Shown here piece by piece: positions 45,069-53,588 of a DNA stretch of 64,000 nt; the stretch's first letter is position 1, and each line of letters starts with the position of its first letter. The position numbers and the translations under genes are program-made. The stretch spans positions 124,001-188,000 of the forward strand of contig NZ_JACHOR010000001.1 of NCBI RefSeq assembly GCF_014199945.1. The letters are read 5' to 3'. The DNA comes from Brevundimonas variabilis (GTDB lineage: Bacteria > Pseudomonadota > Alphaproteobacteria > Caulobacterales > Caulobacteraceae). The notes below the pieces were generated by a model. The model saw nothing but the letters and a program-made list of their open reading frames with translations. It made no database searches and was not told where the DNA came from.

Positions 45069-45926
45069 CTAGAGCCGGCCCATGCCGATGAAGGCCCGCC
45101 CGGCCGCGAAGTCGCCGGCCTGGAAGGTCGCCCGGGCGATGCTGTCGTCGCGAAACAGAAACTCGAGCACAAACGGTTCACGCGGATCCAGTCGGGCCAG
45201 GGCATCGGCGGTCGCATCCGGGAAGGCCCAGGCCTGTCCCTGTTTGCGATCGGTCGCCAGCAGGGTCGGCTGTGCATCCGCATTGGCAAGAGCCCAGAAG
45301 GCCTGACGCGAGGTCTCCGGTGGCAGGGCCGCAGGCAGGGGCCGAGGCAGTCGGCTGGCATCCCTGAGGACGATCCGCGCGGCATAGGGCCGGGGTTTTC
45401 CGACGAAGGACACCACGGCCTGAACCTGCTCTGTCCCATCCGGCGAGGCAGCCATGCCGAAACTGACCGGCGAGGCTCCGGTCACCGAAGCCTGCATCAA
45501 CCGCCATGTCGGGCTGGAAAAGGACGAACGATCGGCCAGCCAGTCGTTCCGCCCGCCCGGGAAGGTCATCTTGGCCAGGGTCGCCCAGCCTTCAAACGCA
45601 CTGTTCACCCGCGTCTGGACGAGCCGCAGTTGCGGATCGTTGCAGTCCGTCGCCGATGCCCGGGTCCGGGCACGTGCGGCCGTCGCGGCCAGCGCGACCT
45701 CGGTGACGCCGGCGCGCACCGCGGCACCGCGCGCCTGCAGAGACGATGCGGTCAGGGCAGACACGACACCCGGGCCGAACAGGGCGCATTGCCGATGCGC
45801 GGCCAGGACGAAACTGCGGTCGTAATAGGCCCCTGCCGCATTGGCCCAGGCCGTCAGCGGCGTGGACACAGCCGTCGCCGCAATCAGCGCAACGGTGGCA
45901 TGGCGATGGAAATGGCCTATCCTCAT
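45069..45926 (-). CDS. Secreted protein of unknown function
   Basis: 285-residue protein with a signal peptide (ALIAATAVSTPLTAWA). The mature part has a helical N-terminal half (ASSLQARGAAVRAGVTEVAL) and a beta-rich C-terminal half (FVLEFLFRDDSIARATFQ). Cysteines near residues 47 and 94 could form a disulphide. I recognise no family or catalytic motif. It converges on the GGDEF/EAL gene, without a clear terminator between them. Confidence 0.7.
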   Translation of the reverse strand: MRIGHFHRHATVALIAATAVSTPLTAWANAAGAYYDRSFVLAAHRQCALFGPGVVSALTASSLQARGAAVRAGVTEVALAATAARARTRASATDCNDPQLRLVQTRVNSAFEGWATLAKMTFPGGRNDWLADRSSFSSPTWRLMQASVTGASPVSFGMAASPDGTEQVQAVVSFVGKPRPYAARIVLRDASRLPRPLPAALPPETSRQAFWALANADAQPTLLATDRKQGQAWAFPDATADALARLDPREPFVLEFLFRDDSIARATFQAGDFAAGRAFIGMGRL

Positions 45927-45982
45927 GGCGCGACCCTAGGCCAGCCGGCGTTGTGGTCCCGTTTCCGAGCAGGGTTACCGAA

Positions 45983-46327
45983 TTGCTTCTATCCAGCGAC
46001 CTGTGGGTGGGTGCCCTGATCCGACGCGCCGAGATCGGCGGGGCCAACGCGGTCGTTGTCCGCAAGGGCGATGCCCGTGCCGGGACCGTCATCATCAAGG
46101 CCTATGATACCTCGACCCGCACCGCGCGCCTGTACAGCGAAGCCTTTGGCGCCGAGGGAGAACGCCTCTGGATTCAGCCGGTAACCAGTGATCTGGAGTC
46201 CGAACTGGATGCCTACATCCAGCGTCAGATCGGCTACGATGCCGACCTGTGGGTGGTCGAGATTGAGGACCGGCAGGGTCGTCACTTCCTGACCGAGACG
46301 GTTCAGGGCGAACGAAACGGCCCGTGA
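45983..46327 (+). CDS. DUF1491-family protein
   Basis: 114-residue cytoplasmic protein. The order SSDLWVGALIRRAEIGGANAVVVRKGD, IIKAYDTSTRTARLYSEA and QIGYDADLWVVEIEDRQG is the DUF1491 layout, with no assigned function. I choose the TTG at 45983, which has AGGG 8 bases upstream and gives the usual length; a GTG at 45953 is an alternative. The frame is open far upstream, but that part is antisense to the secreted-protein gene. Confidence 0.78.
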   Translation: MLLSSDLWVGALIRRAEIGGANAVVVRKGDARAGTVIIKAYDTSTRTARLYSEAFGAEGERLWIQPVTSDLESELDAYIQRQIGYDADLWVVEIEDRQGRHFLTETVQGERNGP

Positions 46328-46402
46328 ACCCGACCCGGACACAGAAGATCTCGTCCGTCCGCAGTCGCAAATCCTTAACCGCGTTCGTGAACCGGACTGC
46401 AA

Positions 46403-46423
46403 GTGACCGGGGCGTAAGGTCAC
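46403..46423. promoter_or_regulatory. Inverted repeat upstream of the 126-residue protein gene
   Basis: GTGACC-N9-GGTCAC, 39 bases before the ATG at 46463. It could be an operator or an RNA hairpin; no T-run follows, so it is not a terminator. Confidence 0.3.
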
Positions 46424-46462
46424 GGTGTCGACGAGAAGCGTCGGCGTCGGTGAGTCCGCCCC

Positions 46463-46843
46463 ATGCTGTTCCTGCTTAACGATGTTGTCTTCGATCTGGA
46501 CGAGGCCTGCCCGGTCACGCCCGGCGACGCCCGTCGTTTCGAGAAACTCGGACTCGATTACGTTGTCGAACTCGGCTGCGAACTGTTCTCCGAAGAACCG
46601 CTGATGCATCGCAGCGACCCGGTCCGCGCACGGCGTCTGGCCTGGCTGATCGCCAATCGCTCGCCAGAGATCAACGCGGCCCTGTTCGCCGCTCCCGCCA
46701 AGGATTGCGCGCCCGAATTGGTCGAACCCCGTTTCTGCGCTTTGCCCGACCCTGTCATGCGCCAGCTCAAGAGCCGAGACCTCAAGGGCCGACTGAGCGC
46801 CGTCGAGGCCGACAAGGTGGTCTGGGGTCGCATGGCGGCCTGA
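46463..46843 (+). CDS. Protein of unknown function, 126 residues
   Basis: Cytoplasmic protein starting MLFLLNDVVFDLDEAC. The composition is ordinary for a coding gene, with helical stretches (DPVRARRLAWLIANRS and LPDPVMRQLKSRDLKGRLS) and four cysteines. No family recognised. It lies between the DUF1491 gene and the first HExxH peptidase, same strand, with an inverted repeat in its upstream region. Confidence 0.7.
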   Translation: MLFLLNDVVFDLDEACPVTPGDARRFEKLGLDYVVELGCELFSEEPLMHRSDPVRARRLAWLIANRSPEINAALFAAPAKDCAPELVEPRFCALPDPVMRQLKSRDLKGRLSAVEADKVVWGRMAA

Positions 46844-46934
46844 CCGGGCGACCGCTCGGGACATTTTGACCTGAAGGACAACCTTGAATCGCGCGTTTCC
46901 GATTGGTAGCGTCTAGCGAGCAGAAGGGTCCCCA

Positions 46935-48563
46935 ATGTCACCAGCAACGATCGGCAAGAGCCTCCTTGCGGCAGCCGCCATAGCGCTCAGCCTGTCATCC
47001 CCCGCATCTGCCGAGTGGCTGCGTGCCGAGACACAGAATTTCATCATCTATGGCGACACGAACGAGCGCACGCTGCGCAACTATGCCCAGAAGGTGCAGC
47101 GGTTCGACAGCTTCCTGAGGACCTATTATCCGATCCCGACGGATTTCGAAGTTCCCAAGCTGGAGGTCTATCTGGCCGATGGACGGCGTGACATGCTCAA
47201 GGCCGAACCAAGTATCGGGGCATCGGTCGGGGGGTTCTATTCTCCCAACAGCGGCCGCATCCATGCGGTCGTCGACACGGACAGCGCTGCGGGCACGCTC
47301 GTTCTTTTTCACGAATACGCCCACCACTTCATGTTCCAGATGCGGGCCAATGCCTATCCGGCGTGGTTCGTCGAGGGGTTCGCAGAGTATTACGCCACGG
47401 CTGACGTCCGGCCGGACCGAATCGAGTTTGGCCGGCATGACAAGGACCGGATGAGCTTTTTCGTCCAGCTGTCGCCGAACAGCTGGGCCCCGATGGCCGA
47501 TGTCCTGAAGTGGAAGGTTCTCGGCTCTGGGCGCTATCGCGCAGGGGACTACTATGCCCAGGCCTGGGGGCTGACGCATTATCTCCTCAGCACGCCGGAG
47601 CGTAAGCAGATGCTGGCGCAGTATCTGACCGCGGTCACCCAGGGCGAGGACTCCCTGGTTGCGATGGAGCGGGTGACCGGCAGGTCCGCAGCACAGCTGC
47701 AGACCGACATGCGCCTGTATCTCTCGGGCTCCATCCAGTCCTTTATCCCACAGGTCGAGTTCCCGACATCGGACGTCGAGATTTCGCGCCTTTCGCCCTC
47801 GCAGGCGGAGTTGATCTGGCTTGATCTGCGTCTGGACCGCGAACCCGTGAAGGTCGAGCCTGTCGAACCGGCTGAAGGCGAGACCGAAGCGGTGCGCCGC
47901 CGTCGCGAAACGGCCGTTCGCGAAGATGCCGAGCATCGGGCCGAACTGATCCGGACCGCTCTCGCGGCCACGCAAGAACCCACGGACGATCTGCTGCGAC
48001 TGCGTGTGGCTGCGCGCGCCCACAGGCTGTCGGGAAATTCAAAGGCTGGGTTTGAGCTGATCGAGCCGCATCTGACGCGGACCCAGACGGATCCCGATCT
48101 GCTGCGTCTCGCGGCGGACCTGCTGCTTGACCAGACGGGACCGGAAACAGATCCGGCCGAGGCGACCGGAAATCTCAGGGAGGCGCGAAGCTATCTCGTG
48201 CGCTCCCTGGACACCGATCCCCTGAACTTTCTCACCTATCGGTCGATCAATCTCACGCGGGTGGGACAACCGGGCTATCCGAACGACAATGACCTGAATG
48301 TACTGGAACTGGCGAACGGCCTGGCTCCGCAGTCGTTCGACATCCGCATGCGCCTGGCGCAGGCCTATCTCGCACGAGAGAGACCCGACCTCGCCCTGGC
48401 GACTGTGCGTCCAGTCGCAAACAGCCCCCATGGCGGATCATGGACACGGCGAGCCAAGGCCCTGGTCGCGACGGCGCAGGCCGCGCTGGGTCAACCGGTC
48501 GAGCCTGTTTCCGAAGCCCCTGCCGATCCCGGCGAAGCAGAAGCAGAACCGGCAGCAGACTAG
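46935..48563 (+). CDS. Secreted HExxH metallopeptidase-like protein (copy 1)
   Basis: 542-residue protein with a signal peptide (LAAAAIALSLSSPASA). The N-terminal half has a gluzincin-type zinc site, HEYAH at 126-130 with a downstream glutamate in FVEGFAEYY (Glu148 or Glu151). An acidic linker and a C-terminal TPR-like helical region follow (from about residue 340, with the segment GQPGYPNDNDLN). It is a predicted periplasmic peptidase. It is paralogous to the next gene: the mature N-terminus EWLRAETQNFIIYGD matches EWKRAESARFIVYSD, and both share PGYPNDNDL near the C-terminus. Substrate unknown. Confidence 0.82.
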   Translation: MSPATIGKSLLAAAAIALSLSSPASAEWLRAETQNFIIYGDTNERTLRNYAQKVQRFDSFLRTYYPIPTDFEVPKLEVYLADGRRDMLKAEPSIGASVGGFYSPNSGRIHAVVDTDSAAGTLVLFHEYAHHFMFQMRANAYPAWFVEGFAEYYATADVRPDRIEFGRHDKDRMSFFVQLSPNSWAPMADVLKWKVLGSGRYRAGDYYAQAWGLTHYLLSTPERKQMLAQYLTAVTQGEDSLVAMERVTGRSAAQLQTDMRLYLSGSIQSFIPQVEFPTSDVEISRLSPSQAELIWLDLRLDREPVKVEPVEPAEGETEAVRRRRETAVREDAEHRAELIRTALAATQEPTDDLLRLRVAARAHRLSGNSKAGFELIEPHLTRTQTDPDLLRLAADLLLDQTGPETDPAEATGNLREARSYLVRSLDTDPLNFLTYRSINLTRVGQPGYPNDNDLNVLELANGLAPQSFDIRMRLAQAYLARERPDLALATVRPVANSPHGGSWTRRAKALVATAQAALGQPVEPVSEAPADPGEAEAEPAAD

Positions 48564-48590
48564 CTGCGCCGCCGGACGCTTCTCGGCTGA

Positions 48591-48734
48591 TCAGACCACC
48601 AGATTGAACACCAGGTGCACCAGAAGGCCCAGGCCAAGGATGAAGACGAAGCCGGTCAGCAAACAGAGCGCAGGATGAAATTTGCGCTTCGACAGCGGCA
48701 TGGACGGACGGGCGGCAGGATGGATCAGGGCCAT
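48591..48734 (-). CDS. Small single-span membrane protein
   Basis: 47-residue reading frame with AAGGA 8 bases before the ATG at 48734. After a basic N-terminus (SMPLSKRKFHPA) comes one hydrophobic helix of about 25 residues ending the protein (LCLLTGFVFILGLGLLVHLV). It lies antisense in the gap between the two paralogous peptidase genes. No family recognised. The basic-then-hydrophobic pattern and the ribosome-binding site support translation, but the length keeps it uncertain. Confidence 0.5.
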   Translation of the reverse strand: MALIHPAARPSMPLSKRKFHPALCLLTGFVFILGLGLLVHLVFNLVV

Positions 48735-48916
48735 GGCAGCGTTCCTTGTGACGTTCCTCGCGGCACCCGGCTTCGTGGCAGGGCGTCTCGCAGGCGCAGA
48801 CTGACCCAGAAATCGATGATTGGCGAGAGCAGAATGATGATGCACGCGGCACGCCTCAACGTTGCCATCAACACCCGTTAATCGGGATTGTCCGGGTCAG
48901 CTTGAAAGGGTATCGG

Positions 48917-50482
48917 ATGAGCGTCGCCAAGTTGAACCGTCGCCGCAGGCCGTGGACGCGTCGCGTCGTCCACCTCGGCGTCTTGCTGACGACCCTCGCC
49001 AGTTTGTCGGTTGCAAGCCCCGCCCTTGCCGAATGGAAACGGGCCGAGAGTGCGCGCTTCATCGTCTACAGTGATGGCAGCGAACGCGATCTCCGAGAGT
49101 ATGTCCGCAAGCTCGAGACCTACGACGCGTTTCTGCGCCAGCTGTTCGCGGTTCCCGACGAAACGCTCGGCCGGAAGCTTCCGGTCTATCTGGTCGAGGG
49201 GCCACAGGCCCTGTCGCGCATCCACCCCGATGCCGGACGGAATGTGGCTGGCTTCTATCGGCCGAGTGGAGAGGACATCTTTGCAGTCGCCTTGCGGCAC
49301 CTCGGCGACGACATCCTGCTACACGAATATTTCCACCACTTTTCTTATCAGACCCAGGCCGCCGTCGGCTATCCGGCCTGGCTGATCGAGGGGCTGGCCG
49401 AATATTTCATGACGGCCGAGATCGAGGGTGACCTCGTCAAGGTCGGCAACTTCAACAGCGGTCGGGTCAGCGCCCTGTCCAACCGGACGTGGATTCCGAT
49501 CGATGTGCTGGTCACCCGGACCCAGAACGAGGTCCGGAACGGGCAGCAGCGCGACACCTACTATCCGGTCGCCTGGCTTCTGACCCACTGGTTCCAGAGC
49601 GACACGACGCGACGCGCCCAGCTGGATGCCTATATCGCTGCGGTGCGGACGGGCACCCCGTCCGATCAGGCGCTTCAGACCGCCACAGGCCTGAATGCGG
49701 AAGGGCTGCGACGCGAATTGCGCTCCTACCTGAACACGTCGCTCAAGGTCGTGGGGGGCGAGGTCCGTTCCGCCCCGGGCGACATCGTGGTGACGCGACT
49801 GCCGCAATCCGCTGATGACCTGCTGTTGCCGGGACAGAGCCTGAAGGGCGACATTTCGCCGGACCTTCGTGCATCAACCCTCGAAAGCATCCGCCGTGCG
49901 GCGGCGCGGCATCCGGACGACCTTTTTGCGCTCAGGGTCCTCGCCCATGCCGAGTACAAGCTGGGTGACCCGGCCGTGGCCGAAACGATCCTCACGCGCG
50001 TGCTCGAGCGCGATCCTGAAAACATCGACGCGCTGTTGCTCATGGCCCGACGACGGACGGCGCAGGCGAAGGATGCCCCTGAGCAGGAAGTCGATCTGCT
50101 GGGGCGGGCCCGAGCCTACCTGGCCCGCGCTTACGCGGCGGACCCGACCCACTACTACACCCTTTACATGCTGGCTCAGTCCCGGGTGAAGGCTCCCGGC
50201 TATCCCAACGACAACGACCTGGCGACCTGGGTCGAGGCCTTTCATCAGGCCCCGCAGATGCCCGCGATCCGACTGGGCCTGTCGGAAGCGGCCATGCTGC
50301 GGGGCGAGTTCGATCTCGCCATCACGCTGCTGGAACCGCTCGCCAATGCGGCTCACGGCCGGGGTGCCGCCGAGGCCGCTCAGCGATTGCTCGAAAGGGC
50401 CCGCGCCGGGCAACGGCCTGACGAAGCGGGACAGGGAGGCCAACCGGTCGGCGAAGCGGCCCCCGGGTCACCGGCGGCGTGA
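48917..50482 (+). CDS. Secreted HExxH metallopeptidase-like protein (copy 2)
   Basis: 521-residue paralogue of the preceding peptidase. A long, Arg-rich signal peptide (RRPWTRRVVHLGVLLTTLAS) leads to a mature N-terminus EWKRAES. The zinc site is HEYFH at 136-140 with LIEGLAEYF (Glu158 or Glu162) as the third-ligand region. The C-terminal part is TPR-like (LAHAEYKLGDPAVAETILTR; LLLMARRRTAQAKD) and ends in a Gly/Pro/Glu-rich tail. I take the ATG at 48917 with AAGGG upstream; an in-frame TTG at 48902 is less likely. Probably periplasmic, substrate unknown. Confidence 0.82.
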   Translation: MSVAKLNRRRRPWTRRVVHLGVLLTTLASLSVASPALAEWKRAESARFIVYSDGSERDLREYVRKLETYDAFLRQLFAVPDETLGRKLPVYLVEGPQALSRIHPDAGRNVAGFYRPSGEDIFAVALRHLGDDILLHEYFHHFSYQTQAAVGYPAWLIEGLAEYFMTAEIEGDLVKVGNFNSGRVSALSNRTWIPIDVLVTRTQNEVRNGQQRDTYYPVAWLLTHWFQSDTTRRAQLDAYIAAVRTGTPSDQALQTATGLNAEGLRRELRSYLNTSLKVVGGEVRSAPGDIVVTRLPQSADDLLLPGQSLKGDISPDLRASTLESIRRAAARHPDDLFALRVLAHAEYKLGDPAVAETILTRVLERDPENIDALLLMARRRTAQAKDAPEQEVDLLGRARAYLARAYAADPTHYYTLYMLAQSRVKAPGYPNDNDLATWVEAFHQAPQMPAIRLGLSEAAMLRGEFDLAITLLEPLANAAHGRGAAEAAQRLLERARAGQRPDEAGQGGQPVGEAAPGSPAA

Positions 50483-50554
50483 CTTCACGGGCCTGACGCG
50501 CTAGGTCCGCGCGTTTCCCGTGCTGTCATCCCGACACCGGTCCCGATTGTCATC

Positions 50555-52213
50555 ATGTCCAAGCTTTCTCTCGATCAGGAGGCCGCCCGCCGGCGGACCT
50601 TCGCCATCATCGCCCACCCCGATGCGGGCAAGACGACGCTGACCGAGCACATCCTGCTGGCAGGCGGTGCCATTCGGGCCGCCGGTGCCGTCCGGGCGCG
50701 GGGCGAGAACCGCCGGACCCAGTCCGACTGGATGAAGATCGAGAAGGAACGCGGCATCTCGGTCAGCGCCTCGGTCATGACGTTCGAGCACGCCGGAGCC
50801 GATGGCGTGGCCAAGATGTTCAACCTGCTGGACACCCCGGGCCACGAGGACTTTTCGGAAGACACCTATCGCACCCTGACCGCGGCCGATTGCGCCATCA
50901 TGGTGCTGGACGCCGCCAAGGGGATCGAGCCCCAGACGCTGAAGCTGTTCGAGGTCTGCCGCCTGCGCGACATTCCGATCATCACCTTCATCAACAAGCT
51001 GGACCGCGAGGCCCAGGATCCCATGGCCCTGCTGGACGAGATCGCGTCCAAGCTCCAGCTCGATCCCGCCCCGATCTGGTGGCCGGCGCAGAGCGGCAAC
51101 CGGCTGCGCGGCATGGTCGAGATGGGCACCGGCACCTTCCAGCCTTATGCCCGCAAGATCCCCGGAGCCACCGAGGACGCGGGTCACCCCGAGGCCCTGC
51201 CGCTGGCCGAGGCCGAACGCTATTTCGAGCCGGGCGAGCATCAGGAGCTGCTGGACGCGGCCGAACTGGTGACCGGCGGCTATCCGGCCTTTGACCGGCA
51301 GGCCTTCCTGGAGGGCCACATGACGCCGGTGCTGTGGGGCTCGGCGCTGCGCCATTTCGGCATCGACGAGCTGCTGGCCGCGATCGGTGAATGGGCTCCG
51401 CCGCCCAAGACCATGAAGGCGAAGAAGGAAGCGCCGCCCGAGACCCGCAACGCCCCCGCCCCGGTCGATCTGGTCGTCGATCCCGGCTCGGCCGAGGTCA
51501 CCGGCTTTGTCTTCAAGGTCCAGGCCAATATGGACCCCAACCACCGCGACCGGATCGCCATGTTCCGCATGGCCAGCGGATCGTTCAAGCGCGGCATGAA
51601 GCTGAAGGTCCAGAACACGGGCAAGCAGCTGTCGGTCAATGCGCCGATCATGTTCTTCGCCAGCGACCGGGAACTGGCCGAGGACGCCTTTGCCGGCGAC
51701 GTGATCGGCATTCCCAACCACGGCGTCCTTCGCGTCGGCGACAGCCTGTCGGAAAGCGGCATGATCCGGTTCGCCGGCCTGCCGAATTTCGCGCCGGAGA
51801 TCCTGCAGCGCGTCCGGGTCAAGGACCCCCTCAAGGCCAAGCATCTGAAGAAGGCGCTGGATGGCCTGGCCGAGGAGGGCGTGACCCAGCTGTTCCGCCC
51901 CGAGATGGGATCGGACTTCATCGTCGGGGCCGTGGGCCAGCTGCAGTTCGAGGTCATGGCTGACCGCCTGGGCGAGGAATACGGCCTGGACGTCATCTTC
52001 GAGCCCTCGCCCTTTGCCGAGGCGCGCTGGATCATGCCGGCCCCGGGTGCAGGGCCGGCCGATGTCGAGGACTTCATGTCCAAATATCGGGGCCAGATGG
52101 CCCGGGACCTCGATCAGGACCCGGTCTTCCTGGCCAAGTCGAGCTGGGAAACCGGCTATGCGACCGAGCGTTTCCCGAAGGTGGCCTTTACCCGGACGAA
52201 AGAACGGGGCTGA
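50555..52213 (+). CDS. prfC: Peptide chain release factor 3
   Basis: Translational GTPase of 552 residues that recycles RF1/RF2 from the ribosome after termination. G-motifs are visible: G1 AHPDAGKTT, G2 region KERGISVSASVMTF, G3 DTPGHEDFSEDTYR, G4 NKLDRE. The remainder (VEMGTGTFQPYARK, ELLAAIGEWAPPP, FVFKVQANMDPNHRDRIAF-like, GAVGQLQFEVMADRLGEEYG) matches RF3, not EF-G. It is preceded by 72 bases with no obvious terminator. Confidence 0.96.
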   Translation: MSKLSLDQEAARRRTFAIIAHPDAGKTTLTEHILLAGGAIRAAGAVRARGENRRTQSDWMKIEKERGISVSASVMTFEHAGADGVAKMFNLLDTPGHEDFSEDTYRTLTAADCAIMVLDAAKGIEPQTLKLFEVCRLRDIPIITFINKLDREAQDPMALLDEIASKLQLDPAPIWWPAQSGNRLRGMVEMGTGTFQPYARKIPGATEDAGHPEALPLAEAERYFEPGEHQELLDAAELVTGGYPAFDRQAFLEGHMTPVLWGSALRHFGIDELLAAIGEWAPPPKTMKAKKEAPPETRNAPAPVDLVVDPGSAEVTGFVFKVQANMDPNHRDRIAMFRMASGSFKRGMKLKVQNTGKQLSVNAPIMFFASDRELAEDAFAGDVIGIPNHGVLRVGDSLSESGMIRFAGLPNFAPEILQRVRVKDPLKAKHLKKALDGLAEEGVTQLFRPEMGSDFIVGAVGQLQFEVMADRLGEEYGLDVIFEPSPFAEARWIMPAPGAGPADVEDFMSKYRGQMARDLDQDPVFLAKSSWETGYATERFPKVAFTRTKERG

Positions 52214-52252
52214 TAACGCCGGTCCGCACGGTCATTCTTACGTCGCATAGAG

Positions 52253-53041
52253 ATGGGCATGCTTGTCGCCATGGAACGCAAGGCTTTGTTTTCGTCGGTC
52301 GTCGGTGCTGCCCTCGCGGTCAGCGTCGTCGTCGTTGGCCCGGTAGTGGCGCAGGAAACGGGACGCCAGCCGAGCGCGCGAACCACGACCCAGTCCCTGA
52401 ACACGGGTCCTGCGGACAGTTCGCTGGGGTCACGCCCGCCGAGCCCGCCTCTGCCACAGGTTCGACGCATTGCGCCTCCGGCACCGGTTTCACCCGCCGC
52501 TCCTCGCGACCCCGTGGCCGAACTGCTCGGTCGCATCGAAACGGCAAGTCCGCCCGCCCCGGCAGTGCCGGCTGCCGGGCCGGCCAGTGGCACTGACACC
52601 CGGACGGCGGCCGTGCCGACGGGGCCGGCCTCAGCCCTGCCCCCGCTCCCGATCGGCTACTATGTGAGGGGCGACAAGGCGTGCAACCAGATCTGGCCCC
52701 TGGCTGGCGACCTGGCGTGGCTGTCGGAACTCACTTTCACGATCGACTTCGGGGGCTGCGAGCCAGGCGAGATCACCCAGGTCAGCGACACGACCTGGCG
52801 CGAGCGCCAGACATGTCAGACGGAGCTGGGCGGTGAGGGCCCGCCCTATATCGTCGATTACGAGGCGGCACCGGACGGGGTGCTGGTGACCCGGGCCCGG
52901 CTGGGCGAAACGGCACTGGGGATGGAAGATCGCTGGAAGGCCTGCGCTGCCGGGGATGTGCCGGCCGAGGCCCGGTTCCACGCCGACGATCCCGGCCGTG
53001 TCGTCCCGGATCTCGAGATCGATCCGGATCAGGACGCTTGA
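52253..53041 (+). CDS. Secreted proline-rich protein of unknown function
   Basis: 262-residue protein. A signal peptide (SSVVGAALAVSVVVVGPVVA) is followed by about 110 residues rich in Pro, Ala and Thr (likely disordered). The compact C-terminal domain of about 130 residues has four cysteines (KACNQIW, FGGCEPGE, RQTCQTEL, WKACAAGD) that may pair as disulphides. No family recognised. Three in-frame ATGs (52253, 52259, 52271) all suit the signal peptide. It lies downstream of prfC in the same direction. Confidence 0.7.
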   Translation: MGMLVAMERKALFSSVVGAALAVSVVVVGPVVAQETGRQPSARTTTQSLNTGPADSSLGSRPPSPPLPQVRRIAPPAPVSPAAPRDPVAELLGRIETASPPAPAVPAAGPASGTDTRTAAVPTGPASALPPLPIGYYVRGDKACNQIWPLAGDLAWLSELTFTIDFGGCEPGEITQVSDTTWRERQTCQTELGGEGPPYIVDYEAAPDGVLVTRARLGETALGMEDRWKACAAGDVPAEARFHADDPGRVVPDLEIDPDQDA

Positions 53042-53103
53042 CCGCCGACGTGCCGACCGACACCGTCTGCGCCCGTTCCATCTTGTTTGTCCGACCCGCC
53101 TGA

Positions 53104-53451
53104 ATGCTCCGCCTGTTCGCCCTTGCCCTGCTCGTTCAGGCCGTTGCGCCGGTCGCACCGCCGACGCGCATGATGCCTTATGTCGAGGTGGTTCGGTGTG
53201 CCGGGCTGACCCAGGCGGCATCGGAACTTGAAGGCGGCGAGAGTACGGAGGGGCGCAGGCTCTTCGATGCCGCGCTCTACTGGTCACTGGCGGCCAGCCA
53301 GGCGGCCCTTGCGGCGGGTCGCGCGCCTGGAGAGGCCGATACCGACCAGACCCGTGCCCGCATCCTCGCCGTGCGCGAACTGGGGTCCGCCAGCGTCAAG
53401 GCGCGCAGCGACCTCGAGACCTGCCGGCGCCGAACGCCGGATCTCGGCTGA
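53104..53451 (+). CDS. Small secreted protein of unknown function
   Basis: 115-residue protein with a short signal peptide (LFALALLVQAVAPVAP) and a helical mature part (LYWSLAASQAALAAGRAPGE). One cysteine lies at each end of the mature chain (VVRCAGL and ETCRRR), perhaps disulphide-linked. No family recognised. It follows the proline-rich protein gene after 62 bases. Confidence 0.65.
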   Translation: MLRLFALALLVQAVAPVAPPTRMMPYVEVVRCAGLTQAASELEGGESTEGRRLFDAALYWSLAASQAALAAGRAPGEADTDQTRARILAVRELGSASVKARSDLETCRRRTPDLG

Positions 53452-53588
53452 ACCGCGGCACAAGAAGCGGCTGACTTGCCGTTCGTCTTATGGTGAAGTC
53501 GAACCGTCAGAGCGGCGTCGCGTTTGCAAGGGACGGCGAGGGACCGCTGCGACAGTCTCGATGCGGGACGACGGAGACAGACGGCACC

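Noticed and set aside
46371..46400. CtrA box near the unknown 126-residue gene
   Set aside because: Only one TTAA half-site is present and the spacing to the next candidate is nine bases.
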